Notes: generated by a model from the letters alone, not told the origin. Numbered from the stretch's first letter, positions 8,794 through 16,980 are shown. The stretch is 64,000 nucleotides of DNA from JAFARE01 sp963777285 (GCA_963777285.1 CAVZPR010000001.1:496001-560000); one strand, 5' to 3'. Numbers and translations: made by a program.

Positions 8794-9828
8794 GTGCTCC
8801 CGCTCGCCAAGGACGAGCAGGAGCGAATCGACGCGCTGCAGAAGCGCATCGGCGTCCAGTTCCGCCACGCCGAGCTGCTGCGCGAGGCGATGACACACGC
8901 TTCGTGGAACAACGAGCGGGGCCAGCCCAGCGGCCCCGGGCACGACAACGAGCGGCTGGAGTACCTCGGCGACGCGGTGCTCGAGCTGGTGGTGGGCGAG
9001 TACCTCTTCCGCCGCTTCCCCACGTACAACGAAGGTCAGCTGACCCAGCTTCGCGCCGCCCTGGTGAACACGACGTCGCTGGCCCGCCTGGCCGAACGGC
9101 TGCAGCTGGGCGAGACGCTCCTGCTGGGACGCGGGGCGGTGAAGACGGGCGGGCGCCAGCTGCCCTCGCTGCTGGCCAACGCCTTCGAGGCGATGATCGG
9201 GGCGATCTTCCTCGACCAGGGATACCGCACCGCCACGCGCGTCTTCCTGCAGAACATCGGCGACCTCGCCGAATGGAGCGACGAGAACTTCAAGGGCCGC
9301 CTCCAGGAGGTGTCGCAGGAACGGCGTGGCGAGACGCCGCGCTACCGCGTGGTGGCGAGCGGCGGCCCCGGCCACCGGCGCCAGTACACCGCAGAGGTGA
9401 TGCTCGGTTCCACGATCGCCGGCAGCGGTCGCGGGGCCACCAAGCAGGCGGCCGAGCAGTCGGCTGCGCAGGAGGCGCTCGACCGGCTCGCGCGGTCCGA
9501 GCCCGGTGCGGCGGCTGCCGCAGCGGGAGCGGCTCGCGAGGCCGCGCGAGACGCGGCCACCGAGCCTGCCAGGGTGCGCCGCCGCGTCGCCGAGGTGGCC
9601 GCCGACCGCGGTGCCAGCGCGGCAAAACCCGGCCGCCGCGAGGAGGCGGGAAGTGCCCAGGCGCGCCGCGGCCTGCTCGCGGCGCTGCGTTCCGCCGCCG
9701 AAGCGCTGGTGGGCCGCCTGACCCCGGAGCCGCCGCCGCCACCGCCGGAGCCCCCGCGCAAGCGGTCCCGTCGTGGCCGGCGCGGCGGTCGCGGACGGGG
9801 CGGGCGGTCGTCTGGTGCGACGCCGTGA
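8794..9828 (+). CDS. rnc: ribonuclease III with unusual active site and basic tail
   Basis: Double-strand-specific endonuclease for rRNA and mRNA processing. Signature NERLEYLGDAVLEL is near residue 52. The second acidic site reads LLANAFEAMIGAIFLDQG: the Glu is kept (about E132) but the residue aligning with catalytic Asp (E. coli D114) is Asn (about N129, codon AAC 9178-9180). The dsRNA-binding domain occupies about 165-230. About 110 further residues are Ala/Arg-rich, then a PEPPPPPPEPP run and an RGG-like RRGRRGGRGRGGR end. The GTG at 8794 is chosen by family alignment; GTG 8719, GTG 8737, TTG 8764 and GTG 8776 are in-frame alternatives inside the repeat. Confidence 0.88.
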   Translation: MLPLAKDEQERIDALQKRIGVQFRHAELLREAMTHASWNNERGQPSGPGHDNERLEYLGDAVLELVVGEYLFRRFPTYNEGQLTQLRAALVNTTSLARLAERLQLGETLLLGRGAVKTGGRQLPSLLANAFEAMIGAIFLDQGYRTATRVFLQNIGDLAEWSDENFKGRLQEVSQERRGETPRYRVVASGGPGHRRQYTAEVMLGSTIAGSGRGATKQAAEQSAAQEALDRLARSEPGAAAAAAGAAREAARDAATEPARVRRRVAEVAADRGASAAKPGRREEAGSAQARRGLLAALRSAAEALVGRLTPEPPPPPPEPPRKRSRRGRRGGRGRGGRSSGATP

Positions 9829-9831
9829 GCC

Positions 9832-9872
9832 CAACATGTGGGGTCGGCGCGCTTCCGCGACCCAAGATGTTG
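9832..9872 (+). terminator. imperfect hairpin between rnc and smc
   Basis: CAACATGTGGGGTCGGCG pairs with CCGCGACCCAAGATGTTG around a short loop, with three mismatches in 18 positions. It starts three bases after the rnc stop. No T-run follows, so termination is uncertain; it could equally be an RNA processing site. Confidence 0.5.
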
Positions 9873-9906
9873 ACGTGACGCGCGAGGCGTGGGGACAATC
9901 CCGGCA

Positions 9907-12900
9907 ATGAAGCTGCGCCGCATCGCCGTCGCCGGGTTCAAGACGTTCGCGTCGCGCTCCCAGGTGGACTTCGACCGCGGCATCACCGCGATCGTGGGGC
10001 CGAACGGGAGCGGCAAGAGCAACCTGGTGGACGCGCTGCGCTGGGCGCTGGGCGAGACCAACGCCCGCGAGCTCCGCGGTCAGCGGATGGACGAGGTGGT
10101 GTACGCCGGCGGCGGGCGCCGCAACCGGGTGAACGTCGCCGAGGTGGAGCTGCTGATCGACAACGCCGAGGGCCGGCTGCCGGTGGAGGATGCCGAGGTG
10201 TCGGTGAGCCGGCGGGTGGTCCGCGGCGCCGGCGACACGGAGTACCGCCTCAACGGCGACCGGGTGCGGCTGCGCGAGGTGGAGCGCATCCTGGGCTCCA
10301 CCGGGCTGACCCAGAACGGGTACGCCGTGGTGGCGCAGAACGACATCGACGGCATCATCGAGGCGACGCCAGGGCAGCGACGGGCCCTGGTGGAGCAGGC
10401 GGCCGGGGTTCGGTCGCTGCGCGCCGCCTGCGAGGACGCCACGCGCCGGGTGGGCGGCGCCGAGGCGGTGCTGCGCCGCATCGCGGACCTCCTCGCCGAC
10501 GCCGAGCCCCGGCTGGCGGAGCTGGCCGTGCAGGCGGAGGCGGCCACCGCGCAGCGAGAGCTCGGCTCCCGGTTGGCCGAGCTGCGCGGCAGCCTGGCCC
10601 GCGAGGAGTGGCGAACCGCGCGAGGGCGCCTCAAGCAGGCGCGGCGGCGTCAGGAGCAGGCGCTCTCCCGCTGGGAGGGGGCACGCGAAGCCGAGGCGGC
10701 CTTCGCCGAACGGGCGCGGGAGCAGCGTCAGCGCCTGGAAGCGCTGCGCGCCGAGCGCGACAGCTCCCGCGAGGAGTTGGAGGAGGCACTGCTGGCGGTG
10801 GAGCGGCTCACCGCGGCCGCCCGCCGCTGGCGGGAACGAGCCCGGGCCGCGCTGCTGCGCCGCCGGGCCGCCCGGGACGAGGCGGCGGCCGCAGCGGCCG
10901 ACCTCGACGCCGCCGCAGACGCGATCGCGCGCCACGCGGGCGCCGAGCGGTCGGTGTCGGAAGACGCCGCCTCGGTGCTGGCCGAACGCGAACACTCGAT
11001 CCAGCTGCGCGCTCGGCTCGCCGCCGCCTGCGTCGAGTGGGAAGCTCAGGTGGAGTCCGCCGCAGCGTCGCTTGCCGCCGCCGTCACCGAGCGCCGCGAA
11101 GCGGAGTCCGCGCTGCGCGACGCCCGTTCCGCGTTGGACCGTGCCGAGGCTGCAGCGGTGGCGCTGGAGACGGAGGTGCAGCTGGCCGATGCGGCCGCGG
11201 CCGGGCGCGCCGCGGAAGCGGCCGCCGCCGGCGCCGCTGCCGAGAGCGCGGCCGCGACCGCCGCCGCTGCGGAGCGCGAGCTCAAAGACGCGCAGGCGGC
11301 CGGCGAGGCGGCGTGGGAAGCGGTGAACGCCGCCGAGGAGCGTGCCGCCGGGGCGTCCGAAGCAGCGCGGCTTTCCCTGGCTCGCGCGGCTGAGGCGCGC
11401 GGCCTCCTCGCCGGGTCGCTCGGCGGGCTGGGTGGCGTGGGCCGGGCGGTTGCGTCGGGCGTGCTCGCCGGCCGCCGCCTGGCGGACGTCGTCGGGCCGC
11501 GCGATCCTGCCGACGCTGCCGCGATCGCGGCCGCGCTCGAGCCGTTCACCGCCGCGTGGCTCGTCGACGACCTGGATGCGGCCGGAGTGCGCCTCGATCC
11601 GGACGGGCCGCGCGAGCTCGTCCTTGACGCACACGCCGCTCCTGGGGGCGAGGGGGATCCGCCGGCGCCCTGGCGGCGCGCCTGCGATGCGATCGACGTC
11701 GATCCGGCGGCGGAGGGCGCCGTTCGTGCGCTCCTCGCCGGCGTCTGGCTCGGTGGCGGGCGCCACGAGGCCGGCCGCGCCCTGGCGGCCGGGGCTCGCA
11801 TGGTCGTGCTGCGGGACGGCACCACGATCGAGGCCGCCCGCCTGCGCGGCGGAGCACCGTCCCCGGCGCTGGCGCACGCCGCCGAGGACCGGGACGCCAC
11901 CCGGGCGGCGCAGCAAGCCGGCGCGGCCGAGGCGACGGCCATCACCGCGCTGCAGGCGGCGCGCGAAGCTCTCGGGGCGGCGGAGGCGGAGGCCGGCCGG
12001 CTGGCGCAGGCGGCTCAGGCAGCCCGCGCCGCCGCGGTCACCGCCGCCGCTGCGGCTGCTGGCGCCGCGGCCGAAGCAGCCTCCACCCAAGCCCGCCTCG
12101 ACGTGCGCCGGGAGGCGCTGCAGCACGGGCGCGCCGCGCGAGACTCGGCGGCCGCTGCCCTATCCGAGGCCGAGCGCCGGCTGACCGCCGCCGCCGAGCC
12201 GGTCCGGGAAGCCGAGCGGGTGCTCGCCGCAGCCGAGGCGGCGTTGGGTGGCGGCCGGGAGGAGCTGGCGGGCGCCGAGACGTCCGCCCGGGAGGCGGAG
12301 CTCGCCGCCGCGCGCGCCGAGGGAGCCGCGGCCGAGGCGGCGGTGCGCGCGGGCGAGCTGACCGCGGCGGCCGGCGCGGCGCTGCGCCGCCGGGAGGCGT
12401 CGGCCGAGCGCATGGCGCTGGCCGCGGCGGAGGCGGTGGAGGCGCTCGCCGAGGGCCGCGAGGCGCGAAGGCGCTCGGAGGAAGCGTCGGCGCGGCTGGC
12501 CGAGGCACGGGCCCGGGCTGACGGGATCACGCCGCTGCTTCTCCAGGTCGAGCGCGCCCTGCTGGGCCTCGAGAGCGAGCACGCCGGCGTGGCCGTCGCC
12601 CTGGCGCGCGCCGAGGACGAGCGCAACGCAGCGGACCAGGAGGTGGCGAGCGCGGAGGAGGAGCTCTCGCGGCTCACCGACGCGGCCCGCGAGGAGGGTG
12701 ACGAGGAGCCGGCCGACTGGGACCCGCAGGCGCTGGAACGAGCGGAGCGCGAGATCGTGCGCCTGGAGCGGCGCATCGCGTCCCTCGGACCGGTGAACGC
12801 GCTGGCGCCGGAGCAGCACGACACGCTCCTGGCGCGGGTCACGGCTTTGCGCGATCACCGCGACGACCTGGAGAGTGCCTGCGGCGACATCCGGCACCTG

Positions 12901-13479
12901 GCGCGCCGTCTCGCGGCCGACCTGGAGCGGCGCTTCGACGCCGTCTTCGAGGCCGTCACCACCCAGTTCTCGGCCATCTTCGCCGAGCTGTTCCCGGAAG
13001 GGCGGGCGACGCTGCGGCTCGAGGAGCCGTCCGTCGCGGATGCCGACGAGGAGGTCGCCGAGGCGGTGGCCGAGCGCCGTCCCGGGGTGGAGATCCTGGC
13101 GCAGCCGCCGGGGAAGCGGCTCTGCCCACTGCGGCTCCTCAGCGGCGGCGAGCGGGCGCTCACCGCGCTCGGCTTCGTCCTCGCGCTGCAGCAGGTGAAC
13201 CCGAGCCCGTTCTACGTCTTCGACGAGGTCGACGCTGCGCTCGACGACAGCAACGTGCTGCGCTTCACCCGCCTGCTGCGACGCCTGGGCGCCGACCAGC
13301 AGTTCATCGTGGTCACGCACAACCACATCACCATGGCTGCCGCCGACGTGCTCTGGGGCATCACCATCGACTCCGACGGGGTGAGCTCGGTGATCGGCGT
13401 GCGCTTCGACGCGGAGGCGCACGAGCCAACGGTGGCGGCGTCGGGACTGCGCCGGGTCCCCGCCGGCTCGGAAGCCTGA
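9907..13479 (+). CDS. smc: chromosome segregation SMC ATPase
   Basis: Condensin ATPase that organises chromosome arms. 1190 aa. Walker A GPNGSGKSNLVDALRWALG is near residue 32. Long Ala/Glu-rich coiled coils flank a hinge at about 500-640 (SLGGLGGVGRAVASGVLAG, LADVVGP). The C-terminal head has the ABC signature LLSGGERALTALGF and Walker B FYVFDEVDAALDD. The ATG at 9907 starts exactly at the family N-terminus (MKLRRIAVAGFKTF); GTG 9889 would add six residues. It follows rnc and precedes ftsY as in Bacillus. scpA/scpB are not in the window. Confidence 0.95.
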   Translation: MKLRRIAVAGFKTFASRSQVDFDRGITAIVGPNGSGKSNLVDALRWALGETNARELRGQRMDEVVYAGGGRRNRVNVAEVELLIDNAEGRLPVEDAEVSVSRRVVRGAGDTEYRLNGDRVRLREVERILGSTGLTQNGYAVVAQNDIDGIIEATPGQRRALVEQAAGVRSLRAACEDATRRVGGAEAVLRRIADLLADAEPRLAELAVQAEAATAQRELGSRLAELRGSLAREEWRTARGRLKQARRRQEQALSRWEGAREAEAAFAERAREQRQRLEALRAERDSSREELEEALLAVERLTAAARRWRERARAALLRRRAARDEAAAAAADLDAAADAIARHAGAERSVSEDAASVLAEREHSIQLRARLAAACVEWEAQVESAAASLAAAVTERREAESALRDARSALDRAEAAAVALETEVQLADAAAAGRAAEAAAAGAAAESAAATAAAAERELKDAQAAGEAAWEAVNAAEERAAGASEAARLSLARAAEARGLLAGSLGGLGGVGRAVASGVLAGRRLADVVGPRDPADAAAIAAALEPFTAAWLVDDLDAAGVRLDPDGPRELVLDAHAAPGGEGDPPAPWRRACDAIDVDPAAEGAVRALLAGVWLGGGRHEAGRALAAGARMVVLRDGTTIEAARLRGGAPSPALAHAAEDRDATRAAQQAGAAEATAITALQAAREALGAAEAEAGRLAQAAQAARAAAVTAAAAAAGAAAEAASTQARLDVRREALQHGRAARDSAAAALSEAERRLTAAAEPVREAERVLAAAEAALGGGREELAGAETSAREAELAAARAEGAAAEAAVRAGELTAAAGAALRRREASAERMALAAAEAVEALAEGREARRRSEEASARLAEARARADGITPLLLQVERALLGLESEHAGVAVALARAEDERNAADQEVASAEEELSRLTDAAREEGDEEPADWDPQALERAEREIVRLERRIASLGPVNALAPEQHDTLLARVTALRDHRDDLESACGDIRHLARRLAADLERRFDAVFEAVTTQFSAIFAELFPEGRATLRLEEPSVADADEEVAEAVAERRPGVEILAQPPGKRLCPLRLLSGGERALTALGFVLALQQVNPSPFYVFDEVDAALDDSNVLRFTRLLRRLGADQQFIVVTHNHITMAAADVLWGITIDSDGVSSVIGVRFDAEAHEPTVAASGLRRVPAGSEA

Positions 13480-13487
13480 GCCGGCCG

Positions 13488-14450
13488 ATGAGCAGCGGGC
13501 CGGACGGACTGGTCTCGCCGCCGCGACGCGCCGCCTGGTGGCGGCGCATGGCGGCCCGCATGGGGCGGGCGTCTCGGGCGTTCGGCGAGCAGCTGCGGCG
13601 CATCGTGCAGCGCAGCTCCCTGGACGACGACTTCTACGACGACGTCACCGAGCTTCTGGTCGGCGCCGACTGCGGTCTCCAGGTTGCGGAGCGTCTCGTG
13701 ACCTCGATGCGGGAGGCGGTGCGCCGTGAGGGCGCCCGTGACGCTCCGGCCGCCATCTCCGTCCTGAAGGCGGAGATGCTCGCCATGCTCGGCGAGCGCG
13801 ACCGCTCGCTGCACCTCGACGCCCGGCCGAGCGTGGTGCTTTTCGTCGGCGTCAACGGCAGCGGCAAGACCACCACCATCGGCAAGGTGGCGCAGCTGCT
13901 CCACGACTCCGGCCGCACCACGCTGGTGGCCGCCGCCGACACCTACCGGGCGGCGGCGATCGACCAGCTGCGCGTCTGGGCGGACCGCGCCGGCGCCACC
14001 GTGGTGGCGCACCAGCCGGGCGGGGATCCGGGAGCCGTGGTCTACGACGCCCTCGAGGCTGCCCTGGCGCGTCGCGCCGACTGCGTCCTCGTGGACACCG
14101 CCGGCCGGCTGCACACCAAGGCCAACCTCATGGCCGAGCTGAGCAAGATCCGCCGCGTGATCGAGCGCCTCATCCCGGAGGCGCCCCACGAGACGCTGCT
14201 GGTGCTGGAGGCACCCACCGGCATGAACGCGGTGGTCCAGGCGCGAGCCTTCAACGAGACGATGGCGCTGACCGGGCTGGTGCTGACCAAGCTGGACGGC
14301 ACGGCACGAGGCGGCACCGTCATCGCCATCGAGCAGGACCTGGGCGTGCCCGTGAAGCTGGTGGGGCTGGGCGAGGGCATCGAGGACCTCAACGTCTTCG
14401 ACCCGGCCGCGTACCTCGACGCCCTCTTCGCCGGGGCTGCCGACAGCTGA
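13488..14450 (+). CDS. ftsY: signal recognition particle receptor FtsY
   Basis: SRP-family GTPase that docks ribosome-SRP complexes at the membrane. 320 aa with a short basic N-terminus (RRAAWWRRMAARMGR) instead of a long acidic A-domain. G1 is GVNGSGKTTTIGK near residue 122, then ADTYRAAAIDQLR, DTAGRLH, TKLDGTARGG and the C-terminal GLGEGIEDL. The usual DATTGQN segment reads EAPTGMN (near residue 240), altered at Asp, Thr and Gln. Eight bases after smc. Confidence 0.92.
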   Translation: MSSGPDGLVSPPRRAAWWRRMAARMGRASRAFGEQLRRIVQRSSLDDDFYDDVTELLVGADCGLQVAERLVTSMREAVRREGARDAPAAISVLKAEMLAMLGERDRSLHLDARPSVVLFVGVNGSGKTTTIGKVAQLLHDSGRTTLVAAADTYRAAAIDQLRVWADRAGATVVAHQPGGDPGAVVYDALEAALARRADCVLVDTAGRLHTKANLMAELSKIRRVIERLIPEAPHETLLVLEAPTGMNAVVQARAFNETMALTGLVLTKLDGTARGGTVIAIEQDLGVPVKLVGLGEGIEDLNVFDPAAYLDALFAGAADS

Positions 14451-14461
14451 GCTCCGGCGGC

Positions 14462-14467
14462 TAGAAT
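14462..14467 (+). promoter_or_regulatory. possible -10 box (TAGAAT) for ylxM-ffh
   Basis: TAGAAT lies in the 32-base gap between ftsY and ylxM, 9-15 bases before the candidate TTG starts, a distance that would give a leaderless or near-leaderless mRNA. No clear -35. Confidence 0.35.
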
Positions 14468-14482
14468 GTCAAGGCTTTGCCC

Positions 14483-14797
14483 TTGACACCCACTCGGATC
14501 GCGGCGCCCGCGGACCGGCTCCAGCTGCAGCAGCTGCTCGACGTGTACGGCGGCCTGCTCACCGCACACCAGCGCCACGCCTGCCGCCTGTACCTCGACG
14601 AGGACTGGTCGTTCAGCGAGCTCGCCGAGCACGTCGGCTGCACCCGCAGCGGCGCGCACGACCTGGTACACCGGGCGCTCGCCCAGCTGGAGCACTACGA
14701 GCAGGCGCTGGGCCACGCCGCCGAGCTGCGCCGTCGCGACGACCGCGAGGCGGAGCTGCAGGCGCGCTTGCGACGCCCGCCGGCGGCGGGGCGCTGA
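14483..14797 (+). CDS. ylxM: YlxM/p13-type helix-turn-helix protein (UPF0122)
   Basis: Small helix-turn-helix protein found beside ffh and ftsY in Gram-positive genomes, thought to act with the SRP pathway. About 104 aa. The core LLDVYGGLLTAHQRHACRLYLDEDW is followed by FSELAEHVGCTRSGAHDLVHRAL, a sigma-like HTH. No ATG is available; TTG 14483 has AAGG eight bases upstream, and TTG 14477 is an alternative. Overlaps ffh by one base (TGATG). Confidence 0.82.
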   Translation: MTPTRIAAPADRLQLQQLLDVYGGLLTAHQRHACRLYLDEDWSFSELAEHVGCTRSGAHDLVHRALAQLEHYEQALGHAAELRRRDDREAELQARLRRPPAAGR

Positions 14798-16176
14798 TGT
14801 TCGACTCCCTCACCGACCGGCTCAACGCCGCGCTGCAGCGCTTCAGCGGCCGAGGCCGGCTCAGCAAAGACGACGTGGAGGCCGGCTTGCGCGAGGTTCG
14901 CGTGGCCCTGCTCGAGGCCGACGTCAACTTCCGCGTGGCCCGCGCCTTCGTCGACCGCATCCGGGAGCGCGCCGTGGGGACCGACGTGCTCGAGTCGCTG
15001 ACGCCGGGACAGCAGATCGTGAAGATCGTCAACGACGAGCTGGTGGCCTTGCTCGGCGGCGAGACGCGGCGGATCCGGTACCAGCCGCACCCGCCCACCG
15101 TGGTCATGCTGATCGGCCTGCAGGGAAGCGGCAAGACCACCACCGCGGCCAAGCTGGCGCTCGCCGTCCGTCGCGACGGGCACCGCCCGCTGCTGGTGGC
15201 TGCGGACCTGCAGCGCCCGGCGGCGGTGCAGCAGCTGGAGAAGCTGGGCGCGGACAACGGAGTGCCGGTGACGCTGCCGGAGAAGCGCTCGAAGGTTCCG
15301 GACATGGCCCGTCGCGGCGTCGCCGACGCGCAGCGGCTCAACGCCGACGTCGTGATTCTCGACACCGCCGGCCGCCTGCAGATCGACGAGCCGCTGCTCG
15401 AGGAGCTGCGCGACATCCGCAAGGCCGTGGCAGTGCACGAGAGCGTGCTCGTAGTCGATGCGATGACCGGGCAGGAAGCGGTCAACGTCGGCCACGCCTT
15501 CGAGGAGGCGATCGGCATCGACGGAGTGATCCTCACCAAGCTCGACGGCGACGCCCGCGGCGGCGCCGCGCTGTCGATGCGCGAGGCGATCGGCAAACCG
15601 ATCATGTTCACGGGCGTCGGCGAGAAGGTGTCCGATCTGGAGCCCTTCGCGCCCGACCGCATGGCGTCGCGCATCCTCGGGATGGGCGACGTGCTCACCC
15701 TGGTGGAACGGGCGCAGCAGCATGTCGACGAGAAGAAGGCGCAGGACATGGTCGAGCGTTCCTTCGCGGGGCGGCTCACCATGGAGGACTTCCTGGAGCA
15801 GCTGCGTCAGGTGCGCAACCTGGGACCGGTCGAGGGCGTGCTGGGGATGATCCCGGGCGGGCGCAAGCTGATGCAGCAGGCGGGCGCGGCCGTTCCGTCG
15901 GAGCGCGACATCGGCCGCATGGAGGCGATCGTGCTTTCCATGACGCCGCGCGAGCGCCGCCACCCGGAGATCATCAAGGGCTCGCGGCGCAAACGCATCG
16001 CCGCCGGCAGCGGGACGTCGATCGCCGACGTCAACAAGCTGGTCAAGGGATTCGAGCAGATGCAAGGCGTCTTCAAGGCGCTGGGTGGCAAGCCGGGAAA
16101 GGGCGTGCGCGGCAAGGCGCGCATGCTGCGCCAGCTCAAGGACCTCGACCCCACGCAGCTGGGGATCACGCCGTGA
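14797..16176 (+). CDS. ffh: signal recognition particle protein Ffh (SRP54)
   Basis: GTPase and signal-sequence-binding subunit of SRP. 459 aa. The N domain (LTDRLNAALQRFSGRGRLSK) leads to G1 GLQGSGKTTTAAKLA near residue 107, DLQRPAAVQQL, DTAGRLQID, TKLDGDARGGAALS and GVGEKVSDLEPF. The C-terminal M domain has the RNA-binding segment SMTPRERRHPEIIKGSRRKR, with the hydrophobic MQGVFKALGG helix after it. FtsY, its receptor, is encoded two genes upstream. Confidence 0.96.
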   Translation: MFDSLTDRLNAALQRFSGRGRLSKDDVEAGLREVRVALLEADVNFRVARAFVDRIRERAVGTDVLESLTPGQQIVKIVNDELVALLGGETRRIRYQPHPPTVVMLIGLQGSGKTTTAAKLALAVRRDGHRPLLVAADLQRPAAVQQLEKLGADNGVPVTLPEKRSKVPDMARRGVADAQRLNADVVILDTAGRLQIDEPLLEELRDIRKAVAVHESVLVVDAMTGQEAVNVGHAFEEAIGIDGVILTKLDGDARGGAALSMREAIGKPIMFTGVGEKVSDLEPFAPDRMASRILGMGDVLTLVERAQQHVDEKKAQDMVERSFAGRLTMEDFLEQLRQVRNLGPVEGVLGMIPGGRKLMQQAGAAVPSERDIGRMEAIVLSMTPRERRHPEIIKGSRRKRIAAGSGTSIADVNKLVKGFEQMQGVFKALGGKPGKGVRGKARMLRQLKDLDPTQLGITP

Positions 16177-16195
16177 ACACCAAGAGGAGAGCGCG

Positions 16196-16738
16196 TTGGT
16201 AAAGATTCGACTGAAGCGCATGGGCACGACCAAGCGCCCCGTGTACCGGCTCGTGGTGGCGGACTCGCGCAGCCCGCGCGATGGGCGATTCATCGAGGCG
16301 ATCGGCTTCTACGATCCACTGCCCGATCCCGCGGTCGTGCGCATCGACGAAGAGAAGGTGCGCACCTGGATGCGCAAGGGCGCGCGTCCCAGCGACAGCG
16401 CCCGCTTCCTGCTGGTGCAGCAGGGCATCCTCGCCCCGCTGCCGCGCCCGGCCCGGCCGCTGACCGCCTCAGAGGAATCGACGCCGTCCGCGTCGGCCGA
16501 CGGCGGGGCGGGTCCTGCCGCCTCAGGCGATGGCGGGGCGCGTTCTACGGTCTCAGGGGAATCGACGCCGTCGGCGTCGGCCGCGGGTGACGCCGGAGGG
16601 GCGGAGACCCACGCGGCGATTCCCGAGGAGCCGCGTGGAGGGGACCCTGAGGCGGCAGGACCCGCGGCCGGCGCCTCCAATGGGGGAGATGCAACCGATG
16701 CTGCAGCCGCGAGCCCCTCAGAGGATTCGACGGCATGA
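16196..16738 (+). CDS. rpsP: 30S ribosomal protein S16 with long low-complexity tail
   Basis: Small-subunit assembly protein. The first about 85 residues are a normal bS16 (KIRLKRMGTTKRPVYRLVVA, RFIEAIGFYDP, PSDSARFLLVQQGI). About 95 extra residues follow, rich in Ser/Ala/Gly/Glu, with internal repeats ESTPSASADGG, ESTPSASAAGD and EDSTA. The DNA of this tail contains an 85-bp element also found in rpsB. The TTG at 16196 is well placed behind AAGAGGAGA. Overlaps khpA by four bases. Typical bS16 proteins end shortly after the core, so the tail looks acquired. Confidence 0.92.
   Translation: MVKIRLKRMGTTKRPVYRLVVADSRSPRDGRFIEAIGFYDPLPDPAVVRIDEEKVRTWMRKGARPSDSARFLLVQQGILAPLPRPARPLTASEESTPSASADGGAGPAASGDGGARSTVSGESTPSASAAGDAGGAETHAAIPEEPRGGDPEAAGPAAGASNGGDATDAAAASPSEDSTA
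16509..16664. repeat. inverted-repeat-bounded segment in the rpsP tail
   Basis: CGGGTCCTGCCGCCTCAGG at 16509-16527 is the exact reverse complement of 16646-16664 (19/19), bounding a 156-bp segment. A 32-base direct repeat with two mismatches (starting CTCAGAGGAATCGACGCC and CTCAGGGGAATCGACGCC) at about 16468-16499 and 16552-16583 overlaps it, with a third partial copy near 16716-16734. The whole block is read through as the S16 C-terminal tail. Confidence 0.7.
16582..16666 (+). repeat. 85-bp dispersed element, copy A (in rpsP)
   Basis: Ends are CGCGGGT (16582-16588) and ACCCGCG (16660-16666), a 7-bp terminal inverted repeat. The reverse complement of 31735-31819 in rpsB aligns without gaps at 76 of 85 positions. 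The best-conserved parts are the first 25 bases and the last 17. It is read in-frame as part of ribosomal protein S16. Confidence 0.75.
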
Positions 16739-16980
16739 CCGACTATGCGGACCTGACCCGCTTCATCGCTGAACGCATCGTCGGTGACAAGGACGCGGTC
16801 GAGGTGCAGACCACGCCGCGCGGCCGCAGCACCATCGTCAAGCTGCACGTCGCCGATGCGGACATGGGCAAGGTCATCGGCAAGAACGGGCGCAACATCG
16901 AGGCGATCCGCGCCGTGGTGCGCGCCGCGGGCCTGCGTCACCACGAGCGCGTGCAGGTGGAGCTCAAGGACCAGCGGTGA
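16735..16980 (+). CDS. khpA: KH-domain RNA-binding protein KhpA (YlqC)
   Basis: Single-KH protein, 81 aa, that with KhpB binds RNAs in Gram-positive bacteria and affects cell elongation and division. The GxxG loop is seen in MGKVIGKNGRNIEAIRAVV near residue 45. Conserved position between rpsP and rimM; ATGA overlap with rpsP and GTGA overlap with rimM show tight coupling. Confidence 0.93.
   Translation: MTDYADLTRFIAERIVGDKDAVEVQTTPRGRSTIVKLHVADADMGKVIGKNGRNIEAIRAVVRAAGLRHHERVQVELKDQR

Noticed and set aside
8653..12126. 1157-residue antisense frame over rnc and smc
   Set aside because: Arg/Gly/Ala-rich shadow caused by high third-position GC; the sense strand carries unmistakable RNase III and SMC motifs.
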